From assembly GCF_051859125.1 (NCBI RefSeq), contig NZ_JBHYGG010000112.1, forward strand, positions 1 through 64,000: a stretch of 64,000 bases of DNA, given 5' to 3'. The stretch is from Gemmata sp051859125. Its GTDB lineage: Bacteria; Planctomycetota; Planctomycetia; Gemmatales; Gemmataceae. Within the stretch, counting starts at the first letter, position 1; every line of letters starts with the position of its first letter. Positions 35,217 through 44,834 of the stretch are shown here, piece by piece. The notes beneath the pieces were generated by a model. It searched no databases. It saw only the letters and a program-made list of their open reading frames with translations, and was not told the origin of the DNA. A program made the translations under genes and the position numbers.

Positions 35217-36100
35217 CGCCGGCGTTCACCACCGGGGCGGACCTGTTCGGCTCGTGGCTCGCCGACGTGGAGCGCGGGGAACCGCCCGTGCGGTTCAAGC
35301 TGCCCGACCCGTTCACCGCCCTGGACGTGCGGCCGGGGCGCATGATCCTGTTCGGCGGCGCGCCGGGGGGCGGGAAGACGGCCGCCCTCATGCAAGTGGG
35401 CATCGACATGCTTCGCATGAACGAGCCGGCCCGGTTGTTGATCGCCAACGTGGAAATGTCGCCGGCGCTGCTCGTGGAGAGGGTCGCGTCGCGCCTGTCG
35501 GCCGTGCCGCTGGCCGCCATCATGAACCGGACGCTGGCCGCGGACGAGCTGGTTCGCGTGCGTGCGGCGGTGGCCGCGCTCGAGCACGTCGCCGGCCGGC
35601 TGGCGTTCCTGAACCCGCCGTACTCGCTCGAACACGTCGCCGCCGCCGGCACCGCGTTCGGCGCAAACGTGCTGGTCCTCGACTACATCCAGCGGTTCGC
35701 CGTCGGCGACGGTGGGCAGGACAAGCGGGAGCAACTCGAAACCGGGGTGGCCGTGCTTCGACGCTTCTGCGACGCGGGGGCGGCCGTGCTGGTGGCCGCC
35801 GCCGTCGCCCGGCAGAAGAGCAACAACGGATCGACGTACGCCGGGTTGAACCTGGCGTCCTTCCGCGGCTCGTCGGAACTGGAGTTCGGGTGCGACGCCG
35901 CGTACATGCTCGTGCCGGACGAGGGCGGGGGCATCACCCTTCAGTGCGAGAAGAACCGGTACGGGACCGTGGCCGACGTGCAAACCTCGTTCGACCCGAC
36001 GCGGCAGACGTTCGGTCCGTTCGTGGAAGTCTCCGGGCTGGACGGGTTCGACGACGCCAAGCCGGCCCGCACCAAGGGCAAGCAAGCGAAGGGGGGCTGA
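35213..36100 (+). CDS. DnaB/RepA-like replicative helicase ATPase
   Basis: The 295 aa RecA-fold ATPase has Walker A GGAPGGGKTA (near residue 45), NVEMSP corresponding to the Walker-A-following acidic strand of DnaB, and Walker B VLVLDYIQRFA. It continues with AAAVARQKSNNGSTYAGL, FRGSSELEFGCD and ITLQCEKNRYG, the DnaB C-terminal pattern. The N-terminal DnaB domain is absent, as in RepA/KaiC-type element helicases. ATG with AGGAGGG five bases upstream, overlapping the primase stop. Confidence 0.88.
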   Translation: MTPAFTTGADLFGSWLADVERGEPPVRFKLPDPFTALDVRPGRMILFGGAPGGGKTAALMQVGIDMLRMNEPARLLIANVEMSPALLVERVASRLSAVPLAAIMNRTLAADELVRVRAAVAALEHVAGRLAFLNPPYSLEHVAAAGTAFGANVLVLDYIQRFAVGDGGQDKREQLETGVAVLRRFCDAGAAVLVAAAVARQKSNNGSTYAGLNLASFRGSSELEFGCDAAYMLVPDEGGGITLQCEKNRYGTVADVQTSFDPTRQTFGPFVEVSGLDGFDDAKPARTKGKQAKGG

Positions 36101-36101
36101 C

Positions 36102-36551
36102 GTGCGACGCCTGACCGTGAAGGAAGTGACCGAGGAACACGGCGGGATTCTTCCGCCCGACGCGACGTTCCGCGCCGACGACGAACCCAACCGACCGGCA
36201 CCGAAGACCGCGAAGCCGAAGCGCCCCGGCCGCCGGGGCGAGCGCTTCGCCGTGCTCAACGCCTTCGCCGACTACGGCCTGGCCGGCCTGACCGGCGCGG
36301 AGGTGAAAGTCTGGCTGATCCTGTTCCGCGACACGAAGGCCGCGACCGGCACCGCTCGCACCGGCCAGGCCGACATCGCCCGGCGCGCCGGGCTCAAGCC
36401 GCGAATGGTTCGCTACGCACTGCTATCTCTCAGAGGGAAGGGCATGGTTCAGGTCACCCACCGGGGGCGGCTCAACACGGGGCCGTCAACGTACCGGGTA
36501 CAACCGCTGGCGACCCGGGAAAACGCGGCCGGGAGCGGCCCCCGCGGCTGA
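36102..36551 (+). CDS. Winged-helix replication or regulatory protein, 149 aa
   Basis: A GTG start directly after the helicase stop, with AGCGAAGGGGGGC upstream. After a basic linker, residues 55-130 form a winged helix: DYGLAGLTGAEVKVWLILFRD, GQADIARRAGLKPRMVRYALLSLRGKGMVQV. Such domains occur in replication initiators of plasmids and integrative elements (RepA or phage O-like). It is the last gene of the rightward replication unit. Confidence 0.7.
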   Translation: MRRLTVKEVTEEHGGILPPDATFRADDEPNRPAPKTAKPKRPGRRGERFAVLNAFADYGLAGLTGAEVKVWLILFRDTKAATGTARTGQADIARRAGLKPRMVRYALLSLRGKGMVQVTHRGRLNTGPSTYRVQPLATRENAAGSGPRG

Positions 36552-36556
36552 GGTGG

Positions 36557-37135
36557 TTACTTGTCGGAGATGTCGCACTTGGGCAGCGCGGCGCGGAGTT
36601 CCTTCAGCCCGGCGTCCGTCACGTCCGTGGCAATGAGGTCCAGCGCCGTGAGTTGCTTGAGGTCCTTCAGGTGCTTCAGCCCGGCGTCGGTCACCCCCGT
36701 GGCGGAGAGCACGAGCGAGGTGAGCTGTGCGAGGTGCGTGAGTTCCTTCAGCCCGGCGTCCGTCACCCTGGTGCCCATGAGGTCCAACGTGGTGAGTTGC
36801 TTGAGGCCCTTGAGTTCCCTCAAACCGGCGTCCGTCACGTCCGTGCCGTCGAGGAAGAGTTTGGTGAGTTGCGTGAGGTCCTTCAGGCTCTTCAGCCCTG
36901 CGTCCGTAATTGCCGTGGAGGAGAGGTCGAGCCGAGTGAGTTGCTTGAGGTGCTTGAGTTCCTTCAGCCCTGCGTCCGTCACCTTCGTGCGGGAGAGGTC
37001 GAGCTCCTTGGCGTCCGACGGGATCCTCTGATTGACGCCCGGGATCGTGACCGTCGCCTCGTCCTGCGCCGGGGCCGGGATCGGCCCGCCGAGGACGAGC
37101 ACACCGAGGAGCAGCGATGCGAACGAGTGTGACAT
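36557..37135 (-). CDS. Secreted leucine-rich repeat protein
   Basis: The 192 aa protein starts at ATG 37135 with a signal peptide (MSHSFASLLLGVLVLGGPIPAPAQ). Seven 24-residue repeats follow, such as VTDAGLKELKHLKQLTRLDLSS, the cysteine-containing/AMN1-like LRR type abundant in planctomycetes. It is the only leftward gene between the replication module and integrase, with 5 bp to the winged-helix gene. It may bind a protein partner outside the cytoplasm. It is odd cargo for a mobile element and may be captured chromosomal DNA. Confidence 0.85.
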   Translation of the reverse strand: MSHSFASLLLGVLVLGGPIPAPAQDEATVTIPGVNQRIPSDAKELDLSRTKVTDAGLKELKHLKQLTRLDLSSTAITDAGLKSLKDLTQLTKLFLDGTDVTDAGLRELKGLKQLTTLDLMGTRVTDAGLKELTHLAQLTSLVLSATGVTDAGLKHLKDLKQLTALDLIATDVTDAGLKELRAALPKCDISDK

Positions 37136-37459
37136 GGGCGAACTACAGAGTTGTGATCGGGACAGGTCGACAGTACCCCAGCGGACGCATCCCGTCAACA
37201 ACTGCCCGCGCCGCGCACCTCCATCCGGCAATGGGGTGCCGGTCGCATGAGGCAATCCGACGGCTGGAACTGAGGCAACCCGTTGCCGCTATCCCAGAAT
37301 GGGACCAGTGCGCCGCCCACGCTGTGCGCTCCGGCGTCGCAAACGGCACTGACACGCGGCATCTAAAGTAGACCGAAATAGATCGCGATTTGACAGGCCC
37401 GGACCGAACGTAACCGACCTGGCGCGCTACCGACCGCACGGTATACTCCAATCGCCTTT

Positions 37460-37514
37460 GGCCGGCCGGCGGGATGCGACCTGAGAACCGCTCCCGCCGG
37501 CCGGCCGTTCTCAG
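37460..37514 (+). promoter_or_regulatory. Overlapping hairpins in the integrase leader
   Basis: Arms 37460-37474 and 37492-37506 are perfectly complementary (15 bp, GC only except one pair). CTGAGAAC at 37481-37488 also pairs with GTTCTCAG at 37507-37514. The two stems cannot form fully together. The second ends just before the AAAGG ribosome binding site of the integrase at 37529. The rest of 37136-37460 shows no gene. Confidence 0.55.
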
Positions 37515-37528
37515 AAAGGTTTCCCCTC

Positions 37529-39262
<1,734 letters not shown>

Positions 39263-39492
39263 AGCACGTTGAGTATTCTGGTGGGTTCCCCGCCGACCTT
39301 CAAGGGGTGTCGGCCGAAAAAGTTCCCCGCCCACCAACACGGACCGCGCCGGTCGGGGCCGGGTTCGCGCCGCGGGACGGATTCCCCTCTCGGCGGTCGC
39401 GGCCGCGAACCGAGACGCCCGAACGCCCGTCCCCTAGCATGTCCGAACCGGTCGGCTTCGCCCGCCGCTGCCCGCACGCAGAAGGTCCGCCA

Positions 39493-42006
39493 ATGCTCGT
39501 TCCGCTCTCTTGGCTCCGCGACTACGTCGCCGTTCCCGACCCCGCACACCTCGTCGAGCGGCTCACCATCGCCGGGCTCGAGTCGTCCGGCGTCCGCGTG
39601 TTCGGGCTCCCGGTGCCGGCCGGCATCCGTGCCAAGCCCGAGGACGCCGGGCTCGTCTGGGAGCGCGACAGGGTCGTCGTCGCGAAGGTGCTCGAGATCA
39701 CCAAGCACCCCGAGGCCGACAAGCTCAAGCTCGTCAAGCTCGACTACGGGGCCGCCGAGCCGAAGACCGTCGTCACCGGCGCGCCGAACATCGCCCCGGG
39801 CCAGTCCGGCATGAAGGTCATCCTCGGGCTCCGCGGGTGCCGGTACTACTTCGCCGACAAGGAGGGGAAGAAGACGACCGTGACGCTGGAGCCGAAGGCG
39901 CTCCGCGGCATCATGAACGACGCGATGTGCATGTCGGACTACGAACTCGGCACCTCCGACGAGCACGACGGCATCATCATCCTCGACGACTCCGACCCCG
40001 CCCCCGGCACCCCGGTCGCCGACCTGCTCGGCGACGTCGTCGTCGAACTCGACATCCTCCCGAACATGGCCCGGTGCCTGTCGCTCGTCGGCGTCGCCCG
40101 CGAGGTCGCGGCGCTCACGGGCGCGGCGGCGACCGTGCCCGAGCCGACGGTCGAGGCGATCGGCGAGCGGATCGACGGGAAGGTCGCGGTCGCCATCGCC
40201 GACCCGAAGCTGTGCCCGCGGTACTCGGCGACGCTGGTCTGGAACGCGAAGGTCGGCCCGGCCCCGCGGTGGATGCGGTCGCGGCTCCAGGCCGCCGGGA
40301 TGCGGCCCATCAACAACGTCGTGGACGTCACCAACTACGTCATGCTCGAGTACGGGCAACCGCTCCACGCCTTCGACTACGACGTGCTCGTCAAGCGGGC
40401 CGACGGCAAGGTGCCGACGGTCATCGTCCGCCCCGCGACCACCGGCGAGACGCTCAAGACGCTCGACGGGCAGGTGCGCGAGCTGTCGCCCGAGAACCTC
40501 GTCATCGCCGACACCGCCGGGGCCATCGCGCTCGCCGGCGTCATGGGCGGGGCCGAGACCGAGGTGACCGCCGACACCAAGAACATCCTGCTCGAATCGG
40601 CCGCGTTCGACTTCGTCAGCGTCCGCAAGACGGCCCGGCAGTTCAACCTGTTCAGCGAGGCCAGCACCCGGTTCAGCCGCGGCGTGTCGCCGGACCTCGT
40701 GCTCGTTGCGGCGGTCCGGGCCGCGGAGTTGCTCCGCCGGTGCGCCGACGGCGAGGTGCTGTCGGGCGTCGTGGACAGCTACCCCGCACCGGCCCCGGCG
40801 CAGGTGGTCGCGCTCCACCGCTCCGAGATCGCCCGGCTCCTCGGGTTCGACGTGCCGGCCGCCGAGGTCGAGCGCGTCCTGGCCGCGCTCCAGTTCGAGC
40901 TGAAGCCCGAGACGTTCGGCTGGACCGTCACCGTCCCGCGGACCCGGCTCGACGTGCAGGCCGGTGCGGCCGACCTGATCGAGGAACTCGCCCGCGTGTT
41001 CGGGTACGACAAGCTCCCCGAGCGGCTGCTCCCGCTGGAGTTGCCCGAGCCCAAGGGGAACCGGTCGCTCGAAGTCGAGGACAAGGTGCGCGACCTGCTC
41101 GCCGACCAGGGCTTGCAGGAGGCGATCACGTACTCGCTGACGAGCCCCGAGGCCGAGGCGAAGCTGAACGCGAAGACCACCGGCCACGTCGCGCTGCTGA
41201 ACCCGCTGTCGCCCGAGCGGTCGGTGCTGCGGCGGTCGCTGCTGCCCGGCGTGCTGGCCGTCACGCAGAAGAACCTCGAAGCGACCGACAGCGTCGCGCT
41301 GTACGAACTCGGGTTCGTGTACGTCCCGCAGGCCGGCGAGAAGCTCCCCGACGAGCCGCGGCAGGTCGCGGTGGTGCTGTGCGGGCGGCGGGCGGCCGCT
41401 GCGTGGGACGACCAACAGGGCGCGAAGCCGGCGCAGTACGACTTCTATGACGTGAAGGGCGTCGTCGAGTCGCTCGTGACCGATCTGCACCTCAATCCGG
41501 TCACGTTCGCGGCGACCAAGGCGGTCCCGTGGCTGCACCCGATGCGGGCGGCCGAGGTGCTCGTGGGCGGGCGGCGGGTCGGCGTGTTCGGCGAGCTGCA
41601 CCCGACGGTCGCGGCGGGCTTCGGCCTCGCCGACCGGGCCGTGCAGGTCGCCGAACTCGACCTGGAGGCGCTCATCGAGTGCGCCCCGGACCGGTTCGCG
41701 TACAGGCCGTTCTCGACGTTCCCGCCGGCGAAGCGCGACGTGGCCGTGGTCGTGCCCGCGGAAACGCCGGCCGAGCGGGTGCTGGCCGAGATCCGCGCCG
41801 GCGGCGGCGAGCTGCTGACCGGGGCGGAGCTGTTCGACGTGTACACCGGCGAGGGCATCCCGGCCGGCACCAAGAGCCTCGCGTTCGCGCTGACGTACCA
41901 GGCCCTCGACCGCACCCTCGGCGAGAAGGAGATCGGCAAGGCGCACGAGAAGGTCGAGGGCCGGCTGCGGCACGTCCTCAAGGCGCAGATCCGCGGGAAG
42001 GATTGA
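39493..42006 (+). CDS. pheT: Phenylalanine-tRNA ligase beta subunit
   Basis: 837 aa from ATG 39493 (MLVPLSWLRDYVAVPDP). It contains all expected parts: a tRNA-binding OB domain (VVVAKVLEITKHPEADKL, VTGAPNIAPGQ), the B3/B4 editing region (MRSRLQAAGMRPINNVVDVTNYVMLEYGQPLHAFDYD, GVMGG), the B5 domain with VFGYDKLPER, the catalytic-like core SLTSPEAEAKLN, and the C-terminal ferredoxin-fold anticodon-binding domain (FSTFPPAKRDVAVVVP). The cytoplasmic alpha2-beta2 enzyme charges tRNA-Phe. pheS, often directly upstream, is not in this window; the tRNA-Lys lies in between. Confidence 0.97.
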   Translation: MLVPLSWLRDYVAVPDPAHLVERLTIAGLESSGVRVFGLPVPAGIRAKPEDAGLVWERDRVVVAKVLEITKHPEADKLKLVKLDYGAAEPKTVVTGAPNIAPGQSGMKVILGLRGCRYYFADKEGKKTTVTLEPKALRGIMNDAMCMSDYELGTSDEHDGIIILDDSDPAPGTPVADLLGDVVVELDILPNMARCLSLVGVAREVAALTGAAATVPEPTVEAIGERIDGKVAVAIADPKLCPRYSATLVWNAKVGPAPRWMRSRLQAAGMRPINNVVDVTNYVMLEYGQPLHAFDYDVLVKRADGKVPTVIVRPATTGETLKTLDGQVRELSPENLVIADTAGAIALAGVMGGAETEVTADTKNILLESAAFDFVSVRKTARQFNLFSEASTRFSRGVSPDLVLVAAVRAAELLRRCADGEVLSGVVDSYPAPAPAQVVALHRSEIARLLGFDVPAAEVERVLAALQFELKPETFGWTVTVPRTRLDVQAGAADLIEELARVFGYDKLPERLLPLELPEPKGNRSLEVEDKVRDLLADQGLQEAITYSLTSPEAEAKLNAKTTGHVALLNPLSPERSVLRRSLLPGVLAVTQKNLEATDSVALYELGFVYVPQAGEKLPDEPRQVAVVLCGRRAAAAWDDQQGAKPAQYDFYDVKGVVESLVTDLHLNPVTFAATKAVPWLHPMRAAEVLVGGRRVGVFGELHPTVAAGFGLADRAVQVAELDLEALIECAPDRFAYRPFSTFPPAKRDVAVVVPAETPAERVLAEIRAGGGELLTGAELFDVYTGEGIPAGTKSLAFALTYQALDRTLGEKEIGKAHEKVEGRLRHVLKAQIRGKD

Positions 42007-42341
42007 TCGAGGAGAAGAGAGTTATCCGCAGATTACGCAGAAGACGCAGATTTCAAGGCAGAGGACAGAAGGCAGAAGCGGGCACGGGCTGGGGCACGGA
42101 GGGAAGACGGGAAGACACGGGCACGTCGGCGCGCCTTGGGACTGGTCCGTGCCCGCGTGCGTGCCCGTGCCCGTGCCCGATTGTCTTCCCCGCCTTTGAT
42201 TTGTCTGTCCTCTACTGCCGAAGACATCTGTCCTCTGTTCCCCTGCACTTTGCCGCCGAAGGCGGCCCCGCCCCCTCCCCGTCGCGCGGACCAGGGTTAT
42301 ACTGTCCGTTTCGCCCGCCCGGAAGCGCCCGAGGCACCCGA
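42007..42341. other. Intergenic region with GTGCCC repeats and hairpin
   Basis: 335 bp without a gene. It holds a GTTATCCGCAGATTACGCAG stretch of the type scattered in planctomycete intergenic DNA. GGCACGGGC and GTGCCCGTGCCC runs can pair with each other, and there is a small GCCGCCGAAGGCGGC hairpin. The ppk promoter is presumably at the right end. Confidence 0.45.
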
Positions 42342-44657
42342 ATGCAACCCGCCGCCCCGAACCTCGACGACCCGAGCCTGTACCTCAACCGCGACCTGAG
42401 CTGGCTCGAGTTCAACCGCCGCGTGCTCGAAGAGGCGCAGGACCCGAGCGTGCCGATGCTCGAGCGGCTGAAGTTCCTCGCCATCTTCAGCTCGAACCTG
42501 GACGAGTTCTTCATGGTCCGGGTCGGCGGCATCCAGCAGAAGGTGCAGGCCGGCATCCCGACCGGGTCCGGGGCCGACCAGTTGTCGCCGGCCCTGCAGC
42601 TCGACCGGGTCCGGCTCACGGTCAAGGAACTCGTCGCGGCCGAGTACCGGTGCCTGCAGACCGAGGTGCTCCCGGCGCTCCAGGACCGCGGCATCGTGAT
42701 CCGCACGGCCGCCGAACTCACCGAGGACGAGCGGAACCACACCCGGGAGCTGTTCCGCCGCGAGATCTTCCCGATCCTCACCCCGCTGGCCACCGACCCG
42801 GCGCACCCGTTCCCGCACCTGCTCAACAAGTCGCTGAACGTGGCGGTGTCGCTCAAGCGGCCCGGCGACGCGGACCCGCTGTACGCGGTCGTGCAGGTGC
42901 CGGGCGTGATGCAGCAGCGGTTCGTGCCGCTCCCCGCCCCCCGCCCCGACGCGGCCCCCGCCCCGCCGGCCGCCGACGAGCAGAAGAAGCCCGCGCCCGC
43001 CGCGGCCGAGGCGTCGGGCGTCGTCGGGGCGGCCCCGGTGCGGGCCACGCCCCCCGCCCCCGCCGCGCCGCCCGCCCCGCCCCGCGCCCCGGCCCAGTAC
43101 GGGTTCGTGCCGCTCGAGGACGTGATCCGCACGCACCTCGCGGACCTGTTCCCGGGCATGGAGCTGGGCCGGGCCGCCGCGTTCCGCGTGACCCGCGACA
43201 GCGAGTACGAACTCGACGACGAGGTGGACGACCTGCTCGAGGAGATCGAGGCCCACGTCCGCGCCCGGCGGCGCGGGCTCCCGGTGCGGCTCGAGATCGA
43301 GGCCGGCGCCCCGGCGGACATCGAGCAGTTCCTCACCGAGGGGCTCCGGCTCAACCCGGCCGACGTGTACCAGATCCCCGGGCCGCTCGACCTCGGCGGG
43401 CTGTTCCAGATCTGCGGCGTCCCGGGCTACCCCGAGCTGCGCGACCCGCCGTTCGTGCCGCTCCCGGTCACTTCGCTCGCGCAGGTCACCGCCCCGTGGC
43501 CGGTGATCCGCGCCCGCGACATCCTCATGTACCACCCGTACGAGTCGTTCGCCCCGGTCGTGGACTTCATCGAGGCGGCCGCGGCCGACGAGCGGGTGCT
43601 CGCCATCAAGCAGACCCTGTACCGCACGTCGAGCGACTCGCCCATCGTCCGGGCGCTCCAGCGGGCCGCCGACCGCGGCAAGCAGGTGACCGCCGTGATC
43701 GAGCTGAAGGCCCGCATGGACGAGGAGCGGAACATCATCTGGGCCAAGGAGCTCGAGAAGGCCGGGGTCCACGTCGTGTTCGGGTTCGTCGGCCTCAAGA
43801 CGCACTGCAAGGTCGCGCTCGTGGTCCGCCGCGACGAGGACAACACGATCCGCCGGTACGTCCACCTCGCGACCGGCAACTACAACCCGCAGACGGCCCG
43901 GGTGTACACCGACATCGGCCTGTTCACCGGCAACAGCGAGTTCGCCGACGACGTGTCGGCCCTGTTCAACTACCTCACCGGGTACGCCGAGCTGCCGCAG
44001 TGGCGGAAGCTCCTCGTCGCCCCGTCGCGGCTGCAGACGGTGATGATCGAGAAGATCGAGCGCGAGGCCGCGAACCACCGGGCCGGGAAGCCGGCGCGGC
44101 TGCTCGTGAAGGTGAACGGCATCCTCGAACCGGCGGTGGTGAAGGCGCTGTACCGGGCCAGCGAGGCCGGGGTGAGGATCGACATCTGCTGCCGCGGCAT
44201 CTGCTCGCTGCGGCCCGGGGTGCCGGGGGTCAGCGACACGATCCGCGTCACGTCCGTGGTGGACCGGTTCCTCGAGCACACCCGCATCTTCTACTTCGAG
44301 AACGCCGGCACCCCCGAGGTGTACGTCGGCAGCGCCGACTGGATGGACCGGAACCTGAGCCGCCGCGTCGAGGTCGTGTTCCCGATCGAGCAACCGGACC
44401 TGAAGCAGCGGGTGATCGACATCCTGAAGGTGGCGCTGGCCGACAACGTGAAGGCCCGCGAGCTGATGCCCGACGGGACGTACCGCCGGGTGAAGCCGGC
44501 CGAGGGGGCCGCGCCGCTGCGGAGCCAGCAGCGGTTCATGGAGATGGCGTCCGAGGCCGGGACGCGGGCCGCCGTGCCCGCGGCCGCCGAGGAGCCGGTG
44601 ATCGTGAAGCCCCGGGCCGGGAAGCGGGCGCACCGCGACAAGGGCCGCCGCCCGTGA
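42342..44657 (+). CDS. ppk1: Polyphosphate kinase 1
   Basis: 771 aa, ATG 42342. The order is an N-terminal helical domain (LYLNRDLSWLEFNRRVLEEAQD), head domain, and two phospholipase-D-like domains. The autophosphorylated His is in RRYVHLATGNYN; the second His is in FLEHTRIFYFEN; ARMDEERNIIWAKELEKAGVHVVFG is conserved. A Pro/Ala-rich insert of about 60 residues (near 205-262) interrupts the head domain and makes the protein longer than the usual ~700 aa. A basic C-terminal tail (KPRAGKRAHRDKGRR) is also extra. It makes long-chain polyphosphate from ATP. It is not obviously in an operon with pheT (335 bp gap). Confidence 0.96.
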   Translation: MQPAAPNLDDPSLYLNRDLSWLEFNRRVLEEAQDPSVPMLERLKFLAIFSSNLDEFFMVRVGGIQQKVQAGIPTGSGADQLSPALQLDRVRLTVKELVAAEYRCLQTEVLPALQDRGIVIRTAAELTEDERNHTRELFRREIFPILTPLATDPAHPFPHLLNKSLNVAVSLKRPGDADPLYAVVQVPGVMQQRFVPLPAPRPDAAPAPPAADEQKKPAPAAAEASGVVGAAPVRATPPAPAAPPAPPRAPAQYGFVPLEDVIRTHLADLFPGMELGRAAAFRVTRDSEYELDDEVDDLLEEIEAHVRARRRGLPVRLEIEAGAPADIEQFLTEGLRLNPADVYQIPGPLDLGGLFQICGVPGYPELRDPPFVPLPVTSLAQVTAPWPVIRARDILMYHPYESFAPVVDFIEAAAADERVLAIKQTLYRTSSDSPIVRALQRAADRGKQVTAVIELKARMDEERNIIWAKELEKAGVHVVFGFVGLKTHCKVALVVRRDEDNTIRRYVHLATGNYNPQTARVYTDIGLFTGNSEFADDVSALFNYLTGYAELPQWRKLLVAPSRLQTVMIEKIEREAANHRAGKPARLLVKVNGILEPAVVKALYRASEAGVRIDICCRGICSLRPGVPGVSDTIRVTSVVDRFLEHTRIFYFENAGTPEVYVGSADWMDRNLSRRVEVVFPIEQPDLKQRVIDILKVALADNVKARELMPDGTYRRVKPAEGAAPLRSQQRFMEMASEAGTRAAVPAAAEEPVIVKPRAGKRAHRDKGRRP

Positions 44658-44692
44658 TACCGAATCCGGGTGATCGGTAGCCGTGGCGCCCT

Positions 44693-44723
44693 CTTGCCCT
44701 CCCCCCTCGTGGGGGAGGGCAAG
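44693..44723 (+). terminator. Strong hairpin after ppk1
   Basis: CTTGCCCTCCCCC pairs perfectly with GGGGGAGGGCAAG (13 bp, loop CTCGT). It lies 36 bp beyond the ppk stop and before the convergent sulfatase gene. There is no clear T-run. Confidence 0.6.
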
Positions 44724-44796
44724 AACTGCGGACCGCCCACGCACGCCACGCCCCGACCACGCGGGCCCATCACGCCGCCGGCACCTGGTGTCTTCT

Positions 44797-44823
44797 GTAG
44801 CCGGCCTCACAGGGGCCGGCTAC
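44797..44823. repeat. GTAGCCGGCC palindrome, short member of a repeat family
   Basis: GTAGCCGGCC (44797) pairs with GGCCGGCTAC (44814). The outer sequence TTCTGTAGCCGGCCTC is shared with the longer palindrome at 46888-46962. Confidence 0.6.
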
Positions 44824-44834
44824 GGAGCTTGGTA

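Noticed and set aside
37460..37514. H-type pseudoknot in the integrase leader
   Set aside because: The two stems interlock in the right order, but no bases are left to cross the 15 bp stem. Alternative hairpins are the sterically possible reading.
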